Notes under the pieces: model-generated
What the model was told of the DNA's origin: nothing
Database searches by the model: none
Seen by the model: only the letters and a program-made list of their open reading frames with translations
Made by a program: the position numbers and the translations under genes
NCBI GenBank assembly: GCA_030998225.1
Contig: JAPYXD010000714.1
Coordinates: 4,278,001 to 4,342,000, forward strand
Reading direction: 5' to 3'
DNA: 64,000 nt
Source: Diplolepis rosae
Taxonomy: Eukaryota; Arthropoda; Insecta; Hymenoptera; Diplolepididae
In this document: positions 33,281 through 43,853 of the stretch, piece by piece
How positions within the stretch are numbered: the stretch's first letter is position 1
Layout of the letters: every line of letters starts with the position of its first letter

Positions 33281-33514
33281 AAGCAGCCCTATCCGACGAC
33301 GAGATAAATTTCGGTCTCTTAGTGATGACAGGCAGAAACTAATCCGCTAGCGGCGCCACCTCCGTCCTCTCATATGAATGTATTATTTTGCATGGTATTT
33401 ATGAACCAATTTAAACAATCATTGGAAAAATAGAAACATTTCCTAAATTCTAATAATTGTTTTTATTATTAATGAAGTTTAGTGTTTTTAGTGCAAATTT
33501 ATTTAGTCATAAAC
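33281..33514 (+). promoter_or_regulatory. Possible 5' flank of the THAP exon
   Basis: Includes a short GC-richer patch (GCTAGCGGCGCCACC at 33347-33361) unlike its surroundings, about 150 bases upstream of the ATG at 33515. No TATA box or initiator can be named with confidence. Confidence 0.25.
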
Positions 33515-33763
33515 ATGAGTGCTCGTAAGAGTAGTCGGTGTGTTGTCCCTAACTACAAGTCAGGTTATCCTTCCTGTAAGGAGAAATTAACTTTAATATC
33601 CGTCCCAAAAGATCAAAAAACTGTTAGAAAATGGGAAAGTGCAATTCCTCGAAAACATTTCACTCTAAAAAGTGGTCAGGTTGTATGCCAAAAACACTTC
33701 CCATCACATGACATTGTTTGGAAAAAGGAAGTTAAGGATCCTGAAGGAAACGTTATGGCTTCA
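33515..33763 (+). CDS. THAP-domain protein, first coding exon
   Basis: From ATG 33515 (AAACATGA context) the frame encodes a THAP zinc-finger, a DNA-binding module shared by P-element transposases and many host regulators. Visible are the N-terminal Cys (R-C-V-V-P-N-Y), the C-x2-H pair (V-C-Q-K-H-F), the conserved Trp in R-K-W, and F-P-S-H-D. The second zinc ligand, normally C in P-x-C, is Tyr here (TAC, one transition from TGC), and the usual A-V-P-T-Y tail is not seen. The exon ends at GCTTCA|GTAAGT (donor at 33764), after which the frame runs into TATATA sequence. Later exons were not found. It could be a host gene or a P-like transposon; the missing Cys favours decay or an unusual finger. 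Confidence 0.7.
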
Positions 33764-34531
33764 GTAAGTAAATATTTTGCTATATATATATATTTAACAA
33801 AATACAAGCATATATTTATACTGCGTGTGACTTAGATTCTTCATTATTTTGAATTTTTTTATTTGTGAAAATAAGATATTTTTACCAATTCATTTTCTCA
33901 GAAAATAATAAATACTTATGGGAAGTAGCAAGTTCATGTAATAAATGTGGTCCAGTTACGACATATTTATGTCTAAAATATATTTTTTTTAAATTATAAT
34001 TTAGGAAATGGTAGAATAGAGAAAATAGACGTAGATAATAAATACATTTAAACTTTTTGAAAAATGCTATTGAGTGATATATTTATTAGTTTGGTTGTAT
34101 ATTTTTCATGCATACTGTAATTTGAAAAATGGATCAGAATATTGACAATTTCCGCATGAAATATTAAAGTTTCTTTGATTTAATGGAATGCCCTTTCAAT
34201 AGGTGCTATAACAATTTTTTGCAAATATGAAAAAACAATTTTATTGGTCGACTTTTTCTCTCCATGGCGCAATTATTCCAGTGGAAGATTCCTTATGGAT
34301 TTCAACTGACTAAATATTTTAATTATTTCTCAATTTAACGTTCAATAATGTTTCATATTAGTTCATTAAAATAATTTGAATATGATTAATGTTTCATAAT
34401 AATATAATAATAGACAATTTTTATTTTTTCGATTAATTTATTAATTGAATTTTTTATTAGATCATTCATAATTGATTGCTTAAATTAATTATATATATTA
34501 ATTCAATCCATTAATTAATACTTATACTTTA
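33764..34531 (+). other. AT-rich sequence, nothing recognised
   Basis: Presumed intron after the THAP exon. Dominated by TAATTA-type sequence; no exon or element supported. Confidence 0.4.
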
Positions 34532-34541
34532 TTAGAGCAAC

Positions 34542-34547
<6 letters not shown>
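34532..34547 (+). repeat. 16-bp target-site duplication, left copy
   Basis: TTAGAGCAACTATATT, repeated exactly at 40464-40479. Its last one or two bases merge with the poly(T). Confidence 0.9.
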
Positions 34548-34578
<31 letters not shown>

Positions 34579-34579
<1 letters not shown>

Positions 34580-34927
34580 TGGGGGAAAAAATGGCGAAAT
34601 CTTTTATAGACGTTGTACAGGACTCTCCTAGGACGGGTCTAGGCATACCTGTTAAAACCAAAAAACCCCCTCTCGCGAACCAATGCACCGCCCGCGGAAC
34701 CGCCTTTCGGCTTTAAACTTCGCGGGCAGTTGGTTCTAGCTTAAAGTCGCGTACGACTCTTCCGTCGTCCGTTCGCCCGGGACTCCCATCCGCGGGCACA
34801 CGCCCGTTAGGCAGGCCGGCCAACCGCGCCAACCAGAAAAGGAATAAGGAGATTCCTCCCCCGGTCGACGCGAACAGCCAAGTCCGCCCAAGACGCAGGA
34901 CCGCGGGTGTAGGCCCCGATGCGATTT
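34579..34927 (-). other. 3' UTR of the R1-clade LINE
   Basis: Non-coding tail between the ORF2 stop and the poly(A). Its end (GAAATCTTTTATAG) and the stretch GACTC(T/C)TTCCGTCGTCCGTTCGCC also occur at the 3' end of the deleted copy near 10065-10110, which ties both to one family. Confidence 0.8.
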
Positions 34928-37900
34928 CTACTGGCCCCCATTGTTGCCACGCTCTGCACGCTCATCGAGCTCCCTCGCCTTCATCACCAGGGTGACGAAT
35001 GACTCGATAAACATCCAAATCTGTTCAGACTGGAGCATGAGAGAGACCATCGTGTCAGGAGTGAGCTCGGCACCCACTGCCTGACCGAGGGCCTCCCTTG
35101 CCGCGCCCCACTTTGCGCAGACGAAGAGTGCGTGCTCTGCATTATCCACAAGGGAACCGCAGTAGCGGCACGACTCATCGTCTCTTTTTTTGAAGCGCTT
35201 CAGGTACGCATTAAAGCAACCATGGCCCGAAAGCGCTTGCGCCAGGTAAAAGCCGACTTGACCGTGCTTTCTATCCAGCCAGGTGGCGAGCTCCGGGATC
35301 AGACGGTGTGTCCATCTCCCGGTTTGGTCACCATGCCATCTCGTCTGCCATTTCTCGACGAGTTCTGCGCCTTCCATCCTTGCGGATGGCCTCCTTCGCG
35401 CGAGCGATTTCCTGCAGGTCGGCGCAGGTAAGCTCCTTGCGAAGCTGAAAGGTCTCCTGCCTTTCCTCCGCCAATAAATCTATTGGCGGGACGCTCGCCA
35501 GGACCAGCACAGCACTCGTCGACACAGTTCGGTATGCTGAGACAATTCTCATCACCACACCTCTCTGTGCCGAGAACAGCTTCTTCAGGATAGCATGGTT
35601 GTTAAGGGCACTTGTCCAGATCGGAGCTGCATAAAGCAGCTTCGAATTTACCACGCTCGCCACCAGCCTTCTCTTAGCTTCCCTAGGACCACCAATGTTG
35701 GGCATGAGCCGAGTCAGGGCGGCCCCACACTGGATGGCTTTGGCAGTCGCGATCTGCAGGTGTTCGCCGAAGCTAAGCCTTCGATCCAACTGCACACCCA
35801 GGTACTTAATGCTCTTTTTCCACTTGATTTCATGTTCCCCGAGAACGATCCTCGGGTATTTGAAGGATCTCCTGTCTGTGACCAGCAAAGCCTCGGTCTT
35901 CTCAGGGGCCATTTTCAGGCATCTGCTATCCAACCAACGCTTTGCCCGCCACAGACTATCATTGATCCTCAGCTCCAGGATTTTGACGTCGTCAGCGGCG
36001 CACACGACAAGTGCGTCATCCGCGAAGCCGATGATGCTCGTTCCAGCAGGCAGGTCCATGCGCAGGAAATCGTCGTACATGACGTTCCAGACGAGTGGAC
36101 CTACCCGCGACCCTTGAGGGGCGCAACATGTCATCTCTTCCTTGAGAGACCATTTGTCGCCCTCGTATATCACCCACCTGTCGCTCAGATAGTCATCTAT
36201 CATTCGTAACAGGTAGTCTGGAACCTTTTTCCGCACCATCGCCTCGATGCAGATGTTCCATCTCGCGGTATTAAACGCATTGCGTATGTCAATGCTGATC
36301 AACGCGCAGAATCCCTTACGCTTACCAGTTCCTCTTCTTGCTTTAGTGGCGATGTCCACCACTGCCTGGATGGCGTCGACTGTGGACCTGCCTTTCCGAA
36401 AGCCGAACTGGTTTTCCGAGAGACCATTCTCGCGGACCATGTGACCCTGTAGTCTTTGTAGGATCATTTCCTCCAGAAGTTTCCCCATCGTATCCAATAA
36501 ACATATTGGCCTATACGATGAGGCATCCCCTAGAGGTTTGTTGCCTTTCCTCAGCAGGACCAACCTCTGCTTCTTCCAGTCTGCGAAGAACCTCCTCCCG
36601 AAGACAGGAGTTAAAGACTTCTAGGAGGATTTCCGGGTATACCCCGATCACTTCTTTGAGGATCTCGTTCGGCAACCCGTCGATCCCCGGCGCTGTGTTT
36701 GCCTTGAGCCTTCCACCCGCTCTCTTTAGTTCTTCGAGAGTGAAGAGTTCTTCGCCCCGGACCACGCAGGAACTTCGGTCCTGTCTTTGGAACGGCTCTA
36801 CATGCGGGAACAAGCTTCGCACGATGTACTTGACACGATCGGCACTATCCAGGCCCGGGGTCTTTCTTCTAGTCACCAATCTCTTAGTGACTATTTTGAA
36901 GGCGAGACCCCATGGATCCTTCTCGACTTCTCCGATCAAGTCTTTCCAGCACTGAAGTCGGCTTTTTTTTATGCCTTGCCTCAGAGCTGATTTTGCTTTT
37001 TTCCATGCCTCGCGCAGCAGAGGATCACCCTTTGAGCGGGTAAAACTCCGCCGCGCTGTAAGGCACTTTCGACGCAGGACGGACAACTGGTCGTTCCACC
37101 AGTACATCGAGTCCCCGGTACGCCTGTGCCCGCGGCGAGGCATGGAGTGGTCGCATGCTGCGACCACTTTCCGCCTCGCCGCGCGCACAGTGTCCTCCAA
37201 CGACCCAGCAGACCTTGCCCAACCAAGCTCATCTATGAGCCTGGTTTCTTCAAGATGTTCCCGAAGCTTGTCTTTTCTGAGTCGTTTTGTGTTCCAGGAG
37301 GGGCTCCTTACCTTGCCGCCCCTTCCCGTATTCACTGGGTGACTCCGTTCCTGGATGCTAAACTCAATGCACCGGTGGTCACTCAATGTTATTACATCGA
37401 GGACGCACCAGTCGCCTATCCTGGAGGCAAGACGGGGCGCGGCAATCGTGAGGTCGATAATCGACCCCCCCGCTCCTCGTCTGAACGTAAAATCCCTGCC
37501 CCGATTCAACACGATCAGGTCATTCCTGGCGACCATCTCACCGACCAAGATTCCCCTCCTGTCCAGACGGGCTTCTCCCCACTCGGGCGACTTACTATTA
37601 AAGTCACCCGCAATAAGGGACCGCCCACTAGCCTCTTTGAGGCTTTCCTCAAGGAGGAGGATCTGGGTCTCGAAAATCTCGAAAGGATCGTTGGGGGAGA
37701 AGTAGCAGCTGTACACACGTACCCCCGCCACCTCCACCCAAACGAACCCCGCGTCGGTCTCCAGGAACTCCGCGATGCTCAAATCAGGGCTGCAGACAAG
37801 GATCCCAGCCCTCCTTGATGCATCCTGGTACCAAGCAGAGTTTTCGGACCATTTGTGTTGCTCACTAATGAGCAACACATCGGCTCCCCTCTCCCTGGCA

Positions 37901-38007
37901 GTCTGCATCAGAAGGTTCTGGGCTTCCTTCCCTCTCCCGAGGTTGAGCTGTAGAAATTTCACTTTCCACCTCTCAACCTCCGGAGCTCCGCCCTGAATAT
38001 TGGGCAA
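34928..38007 (-). pseudogene. R1-clade LINE ORF2 (endonuclease and RT), frameshifted
   Basis: Three overlapping frames (38007-36511, 36563-35328, 35377-34928) together cover an ORF2 protein of about 1,020 residues. The first carries an APE endonuclease with L-Q-L-N-L, L-I-S-E-Q, Y-S-C-Y-F-S-P, G-D-F-N-S, I-I-D-L-T and S-D-H, all catalytic motifs being present. It breaks near 36600. The second carries the RT palm: S-Y-R-P-I-C-L-L, Q-F-G-F-R-K-G-R-S-T, I-S-I-D-I-R-N-A-F and G-F-A-D-D-A (36013-36026, FADD instead of the common YADD). It breaks near 35350-35380. The third has the C-terminal finger C-R-Y-C-x7-H-x4-C. The shifts are probably single-base indels, so ORF2 as read cannot give a full protein; assembly error is an alternative. 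Confidence 0.88.
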
Positions 38008-39302
38008 GAACCGCTCCCCGAAGCATGGGCGACATCTTTTTCGCCCCTATCAGTACAAGTCAGGCACCGAGGGGGAGCCTTGCACTCCTTGGCCACGTGT
38101 GACGCGCCCCCACACCTCCAGCAGGCATCCTTCCTGCCTGGAAGCGCGCAGCCACGCGACACATGGCCGTATCCCTGGCACCTGAAGCACCGGGCAACCT
38201 CGACATGCTCTCGGATGCGGCAGTTCACCCACCCTACCCTTAGTCTACCAAGCCCGAGCAAGCTCTGGGCGTCCGCCTCGGTTAAACGGACCACCGCAGT
38301 CTGCACACCGCCAAAGCGTTTGTACAGCCTGCACTGGTCACCGAGGTCTGGCTTGCCCAGTGCGATGCAAAGCGCTGCAACAACCTCTTCTCTTGTGACT
38401 GTCTCGTCGAGGTCCCTAACTTCAAGGGACCTCTTCGAGACCAAAGATTTAACTTCGGCCTTCTCTCCGACCGCCTGGTCGAGCGCCTTTTCGAAGGTCG
38501 AGACGTCACCCCCCTTTCTGAGGACAAGGAGAATCTCCTCCCTCCTGGTTCTCCGAATGGAGAGGACCTCCGCCCCTGCGTTTTGGGGGTTTACTTTCGC
38601 CTTCATAGCCTTCAGGATATCGGCGTAGGACTCTCCATCCCTCGCCGACACCCTGATAGCGTCGCCCGACCGTGCGGCCGGAGAGCGCCTCGCCAACTTC
38701 ACCTTTGTTTTAGGTTCCTGCGCAGATGGCACAGGAACCTCTTTTTTCTTCTCTTTTTTTATTTTTTTATTTTTTTTCTTCTTCTCCACCAGCTGCCATT
38801 CCCCATCCTTTTTTGGGGATTGGCTTCTGGTGGCCGCAGCGTAATTTGGCGGTATGCCGCCCTTCCCTTTCTTGGGAAGCCGATCTTCGGGGGGAGAAGG
38901 AGCAACCCTCTTCTCCCCCTTTGTCAGCTTTTTTGGGGTATCTCCCAGAGACGCAGAGCGCAGTCTCCGGAAGATACCCATCTTTTTGACGGCGGGGTGG
39001 GATTCCATCCTTTTCTGGATTTCCACCCCGCTCTCTAGTAAGCACTTGTGGGTGTTGAGCATTCCGCTCAACACCTCCGTAGCCTCACTCACACTGTCCT
39101 TAACATGGCCAGGGTTGTTTCTCAGCATACCCTGCTGGATAACGCTGAGAGCCCTGGCCAACCTCTCCATTTTCTTACTTTGCTCCTTCAGGAGCTGAAG
39201 GACGTCTTTCCATCCATCAGCCCCTGGAGGAGTGTGTGACTGCGCATCAGGCGCCTTCACCGCTTCATCTCCTTTATTTTTTTCAAAATTTTTAAAATTC
39301 AT
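37959..39302 (-). CDS. R1-clade LINE ORF1 (gag-like nucleic-acid chaperone)
   Basis: An uninterrupted 447-codon frame starting at ATG 39302. An N-terminal helical region (residues about 30-100) is followed by a long Lys/Pro-rich stretch (about 110-210, including K-K-K-K-N-K-K-I-K-K-E-K), a central conserved gag-like domain (about 220-380), and C-terminal zinc knuckles. Two are canonical CX2CX4HX4C (C-F-R-C-Q-G-Y-G-H and C-W-R-C-G-G-A-S-H); a third is looser (C-L-T-C ... H-A-S-G-S-G-S-C). In R1-type elements ORF1 binds element RNA in the ribonucleoprotein. The end overlaps the ORF2 start in another frame, as is usual in this clade. Intact, unlike ORF2 and the copy at 10660-11690. Confidence 0.92.
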   Translation of the reverse strand: MNFKNFEKNKGDEAVKAPDAQSHTPPGADGWKDVLQLLKEQSKKMERLARALSVIQQGMLRNNPGHVKDSVSEATEVLSGMLNTHKCLLESGVEIQKRMESHPAVKKMGIFRRLRSASLGDTPKKLTKGEKRVAPSPPEDRLPKKGKGGIPPNYAAATRSQSPKKDGEWQLVEKKKKNKKIKKEKKKEVPVPSAQEPKTKVKLARRSPAARSGDAIRVSARDGESYADILKAMKAKVNPQNAGAEVLSIRRTRREEILLVLRKGGDVSTFEKALDQAVGEKAEVKSLVSKRSLEVRDLDETVTREEVVAALCIALGKPDLGDQCRLYKRFGGVQTAVVRLTEADAQSLLGLGRLRVGWVNCRIREHVEVARCFRCQGYGHVSRGCALPGRKDACWRCGGASHVAKECKAPPRCLTCTDRGEKDVAHASGSGSCPIFRAELRRLRGGK

Positions 39303-40463
39303 ATTAATGTCGTCGTGTCTTGAGACGGTTCGCCCATCATGGGAGCCCTACCGCAGTAGGGCTACTATCCCCGCCTGTATAGATCCCTAGTTATGTGCAC
39401 CGAAACCGAGAAGCGGCTTATCGGATGGTCGATCCTATCGGCACATTATATGAAGCTAGTAAAAAAGGTTACGGGATAGGCCCGCGCCATAATGATGCTA
39501 AAGGTTTAACGTCACCCCTATCGACCGAGCGGTGCCGGGTCCGCCCCGACACCTGACCCGGACTTCAGGCTAGACGGTGTGCGATTTATCCTACGCATCG
39601 TCGGGTATAAGGAAATACTGACCAGGTAATCCTTCATTCCTGCGCCCGGGCGTCCATGATTTCAACCCCGAAATTGGCTCCAGACAGTAGAAACGTGAGC
39701 GGTTTTCCCAGTTTAACATGTGGTTTCACGGGATCTTTGCCCTTCGCGGCCGAACACCGGAGGGACTTACATTTACCCATATTACTTCCACAGAGGTAAG
39801 GTACTGACATCGCGTCCTACCCTGGTCGGGAGGCTACTACTCCTCCCTTGGCTAGTCTATCGGGAATATCCACCAGGCGCCGGCCGCAGCCCATTCACTC
39901 GGCAACGCATTCGTACTGGTATGTGTGGGTGTCGGTATCGTGCATGTGGTTGTGATGTGACCGCGAGAAGGGCACGAGGGAAGTTCAGCGTCACCGCCGC
40001 ATGCGTATTTGGGTTGATACCCCGATTAAGGGGCCCCCCGCATTCACACTGGTTCCACTCATGCGGCATCAAGGAACCTGTTCAAGGTCCCCTGATGCTT
40101 TTTGCTCCACACCGCGTCCTCACGCGTCCGAAGGTTGAGGAGAGACCATTCAAACGCGTGCGCCCGGCAGGCCCACCGCTAGGGAAAGTCTGTCTATAAG
40201 ACTCCCTTGACGGCCATCCTGACGGCGACAGCCCAGCTGTTGGCAGAGTCCTTTCGGCTACTACCATTGGCGGGCTGCAGGACGCGTCTGCTCCGTGCAT
40301 GGCCTCACACGTTCCTGTGGGTGAGACACTGCCCTCCCGCGAAAGGCCGTCTCGGGTATTGGTTGTGTTGCGTTCAGTGTTGCTGTAAGTATGTAGTGTC
40401 ATGTTGCTGTCTGTGTGTCCCCTCCTCCTTTCGCATCCGGGCTTGGGACCGGCAATGGCGGAG
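39303..40463 (-). promoter_or_regulatory. 5' UTR and presumed internal promoter region of the LINE
   Basis: The 1.16-kb GC-rich stretch between the element's 5' end and the ORF1 ATG. Open frames here on the + strand (for example 39720-40199) have no recognisable domain and run against the element, so they are not called. The 5' terminus reads CTCCGCCATTGCCGGTCCC on the minus strand. Non-LTR elements usually carry their promoter in this region; no specific motif was identified. Confidence 0.6.
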
Positions 40464-40479
40464 TTAGAGCAACTATATT
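40464..40479 (+). repeat. 16-bp target-site duplication, right copy
   Basis: TTAGAGCAACTATATT, identical to 34532-34547, marking the 5' boundary of the LINE. Confidence 0.9.
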
Positions 40480-40856
40480 AGATCAAATGATAAGGTCTTG
40501 TTAATCATAATGCAATGTATAATATTTTGCATTATCAACATAAAATAAGGCAATTAATGAAGAAAAGCAATAAATAAATATTTTGCTAATATTTCCATTG
40601 TTATCGATATTGGTAAAGAAATATTAATAAAGAAATAATTTTACTCTAATTATTCGTGATATAAGGATCCTATATTTAAGACAATTTATTTCTTGTATTT
40701 TTACGATTGATTTTCTAGTGCTATAACTATTTTATGTTTCAAGTTCTGATTAGTATTAAAAAATTTTATTTCAATAAAATTGATAATCTTAGTTCTTCAA
40801 AAATCATAAAACTTTAATTTTTTATCAATTTTCTCCATATAAAATAATACTATTTT
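40480..40856. other. AT-rich sequence, nothing recognised
   Basis: The pre-insertion flank, continuous in composition with 33764-34531. Confidence 0.4.
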
Positions 40857-42044
40857 TTTTTTTTGGCAATTTTGTAAAAATCAAAATCGTGGTTTTTCAA
40901 TGTTTTAACTAAAGGCTAAGGTTTAACGCCCCGCGATGTTAATCTGAAAGTTCGAACCTTTTATTCTTCTCGCAAATATTGTTAAATGAAATAAAGGTGA
41001 GAATGTAATGACTTCTTTTTCGATGATATCTTTTTTCTTGTGAATTGCCCAGAATATCATGCAATTTTTTTGTGTGACTTTGGGCCTTTTTTCTGCTTAC
41101 GAAGGTTGTGAAATCAGAAAAAAGTTACTCAATTTTTGCTATTTATAATTACTCTCGTATTACTTTTACATGAAAAATTCTTGATCTTAAAAAAACAATG
41201 CGATATAGCCAAAATTTATTTTTATACATTTACCGTTCGACGTTGGCCTTTCAAGTCCTTAGCGGCTTCTTGTATGAAGATAATCTCAAGATTCATTCTC
41301 GTTGGACGAGAAAATTGAAGCATCTTCACATCGTATCCATGACTATACCGCAAGTTTTTTTAATACAAGTAGTGTTAAAATTAATGTGGTAATATTGGAA
41401 TATTGGTTGTACTTTTTTAACATACAAATAAACAAATATAGTGGAAAAGATAACTGCAAAAACTTCTTCAAGGTAGGAATTAGGTTCGAAGTTAAAAAAA
41501 GTTTATTGCCAAAATCTGAAAGTGCATATGGTAACTGGAAATCAATTTATTACATTTTGATGGACCATAATAAAATAGTTTGTTAAAAAAACTACATGCT
41601 TTTCCATTAGTTTAAACTGTATATTAATTGCGAATTTTAGTTACTGAATGAAACCATTTTTTTTTATACTGAATTTCAACTTCTACCAACTTTTCAAAGT
41701 CGTCTCTATCGAATTCCACGTTTATTAAAACAAACCGAGATGAAAGTGCGTGGAATAATATTTCTTTAGGATTTTTATGCGCAAAGTATTCTGGGCAATT
41801 CACAAGAAAAAAGATATCATCGAAAAATAAATCATTACATTTTCACCTTTATTTCATTTAACAATATTCGCGAGAAAAATAAAAGGTTCGAACTTTCAGA
41901 TTAACATCGCGGGGCGTTAAACCTTAGCCTTTAGTTAAAACATTGAAAATGTTATATGAGGGGGGGGGGGGGATTTCACTCCGTGTTTCACCATAGACTA
42001 AAAAAACCACGATTTTGATTTTTACAAAATTGCCAAAAAAAAAT
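40857..42044. mobile_element. Long-TIR MITE with a G13-bearing insertion in one arm
   Basis: Outer ends TTGGCAATTTTGTAAAAATC (left, from about 40863) and its complement on the right (to about 42034). The arms, about 40857-41062 and 41785-42044, pair through GGTTTAACGCCCCGCGATG and TTGTGAATTGCCCAGAATA. The right arm carries an extra stretch of about 60 bases (41948-42005) with a G13 run (41960-41972), absent from the left arm. Central frames (41136-41586) have no domain. Confidence 0.8.
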
Positions 42045-42069
42045 TTCTTACATTGTTAATAAGATTTGA

Positions 42070-42250
42070 ACAGTAACAATTATACATAACCTTAAACACA
42101 TCCTTTATACATTATGTTTAACGCATGATCGTGTCAATACATAAAAATACTTTTCCGAATGAAATTGGAAAACATAACCTACAAGTATATCTTTTTATAT
42201 ATTCAAAAATTCGAATGCGAATGTTTTAAAATGTGCGGTTACGTCAGTAC
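42070..42250 (-). repeat. Copy of the 32820-33280 repeat, inverted
   Basis: On the minus strand it carries TATGTTTTCCAATTTCATTC, GGAAAAGTATTTTTATG and GACACGATCATGCG-like sequence, corresponding to the repeat units at 32820-33280. This puts the family at two places flanking the LINE. Confidence 0.45.
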
Positions 42251-42782
42251 ATATATGGCTGTAATTTAACGACCGGCGATAATTTTTAGGCTTCAGTTAT
42301 GACGTAGAATAGTATAAACAGTACCTCATCACTTATTTAAAAAAATAAGTAGAATTTATCTCTATATTCCACAGGACCAGTGACTCATTTCAGAACGATG
42401 GGGGAAAAAGTTGGAAACAATTAATAATAAATTGTTTTGAAAAGATAAATAATTTAAATAGATTCAAATTGTCCAAACAAATGTTAATGAGTTAGTAAAT
42501 TATTCAAAGCATGGCAGCTGCCTAATAATAACAATTTATGGTAAAAAGAGAATAAAAACTATTAAAATCTGCCATTTGTACGCTATTTCGTAAATTTGCA
42601 TTTTTGGTTATTTTTGGGCTTGGGGGAGGGGGGGGGGGGGGAATTTTCCTAATGATAATTATTTTTTGAACACTTCTTAAGAGATGCTGAAAATATTTCC
42701 ATGCTGGCTTCAAACCCTGAATACTAAACCAAATTTTACGATAATCTGAGATTTATGTGCTTTTAATAGCAGTATTTTTTTT

Positions 42783-43025
42783 GCTGTGAGTCTGTTTGCC
42801 TTTCACAAATCGAGGTGCTTTTTATTTTGAGTCATCTCGCTTCTCAAAATTCAAGGTCCTTTCGAAAACAAGGATAAATACACATGGTAACGACGCAAAT
42901 TTGGCAAAGGCACTTTCTGTGCATTTCATTTTTCATACTGCTACACATTCGACATCTTTAGGATTGTGGTGTTGTGATCACGGTTCTCACGTTATTCGGA
43001 ACTCTCTTCTATTTAGTTTGTCAAT
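42783..43025 (-). pseudogene. piggyBac C-terminal zinc-finger remnant, inverted copy
   Basis: On the minus strand the sequence encodes M-C-S-S-M-K-N-E-M-H-R-K-C-L-C-Q-I-C-V-V, then M-C and P-C-F-R-K, the Cys-rich C-terminal finger of piggyBac transposases. It has a changed tail compared with the + strand copy at 44130-44247. No catalytic domain is attached, so it is only a 3' end. Its 3' flank has the GTGAGTCTGTTTGCCTTTCA motif, mirrored on the other side. Confidence 0.7.
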
Positions 43026-43251
43026 AAGCGAAAGCAAGAACACCTAATTCAAGTTTTAAATTTCCTGCAGCTGCAGTAGCGCACTCATACACTATTGACA
43101 CAAATTCGACCCTAGGTAATTTACACTGATCACTTTATATCTTCCTAAATTCACCCATATTTCTACTTTACTCAGGTCATTCTATATCTTTCTATATTCT
43201 CCTATATATTTTTTGGACTGCGTCCTTTAGAGATAAACCTACGAAAAAAAT

Positions 43252-43560
43252 TTGCAACAAAAAGAACCCAATGGATACGTATCAATTCCATCTGAACCAG
43301 ATGATTCTGAAGTTGAAGTTGAATTGGAATCAGGTGCAAATGAATCAGAACATTCTGTTCCAAACGTGAATCTTTTCCAGATTATGAGCGATTTTCATAA
43401 TCTGAACTCGAAGTTTATAATGATAAAGGTTGGAAACAAGTGGTTGATAGTCTTGTTATTTTTCATGACGTCGAAACGTATTTAGAAGAAGTAGTAGATT
43501 ACGGAAACAATGAGTCTAAAATTAATTTTTCGCTTCTGACTTTTAGAGAACTCTAATTGG
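43252..43560 (+). pseudogene. Acidic N-terminal fragment, probably of a piggyBac transposase
   Basis: The frame 43252-43485 is Ser/Glu/Asp-rich (P-D-D-S-E-V-E-V-E-L-E-S), like the disordered start of piggyBac proteins. After a frameshift, another frame continues to about 43556 (W-K-Q-V-V-D-S-L-V). Its placement between inverted piggyBac ends supports the call, but acidic low-complexity sequence alone is weak evidence. Confidence 0.35.
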
Positions 43561-43853
43561 ATAAAATCGTGATTATAATCTAATATATACACTGCTCAAA
43601 ATAACCCGTACAACTAAGAACCTCGAAATGAGATACAACATGGACTTGAAGTCGATGAATCTATGATCTCATCCTCAAAGTAGGTTCTTCTCTGAAGCAA
43701 TATAATCTAATTAGGCTCATAAAAATACGGTATGAAGTTTGCACTAAACTGGCACTTTAATTGCATTTGATCATTATTTTGCAAGAGTGAAACTTGTGTC
43801 TAGGCTTCATAGTAATAAAATATACTGAGAATCTCATGTGCATCTTACAATTC

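Larger units (their letters stand above)
34548..40463 (-). mobile_element. Nearly full-length R1-clade non-LTR retrotransposon
   Basis: A 5.9-kb minus-strand element bounded by the duplication TTAGAGCAACTATATT. It ends in a 33-nt T run on the + strand (34546-34578), the complement of its poly(A) tail. Order from the 5' end: about 1.16 kb 5' UTR (40463-39303), ORF1 (39302-37959), ORF2 overlapping ORF1 by about 50 bases (38007-34928), then a 3' UTR of about 350 bases. An ORF1 with CCHC knuckles, an APE endonuclease, an RT, no RNase H and a C-terminal Cys/His finger fit the R1 group (R1/TRAS/SART relatives). It is far more GC-rich than the flanking DNA. Exact duplications and a long tail suggest recent insertion. 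Confidence 0.92.

Noticed and set aside
35595..36209. 204-codon and other long + strand frames (also 37126-37818, 38080-38628)
   Set aside because: They are antisense to the LINE ORF1/ORF2, whose minus-strand frames carry all conserved motifs.
39720..40199. 159-codon open frame on the + strand
   Set aside because: Lies inside the GC-rich 5' UTR of the minus-strand LINE and has no domain; long frames are expected by chance in such GC-rich DNA.
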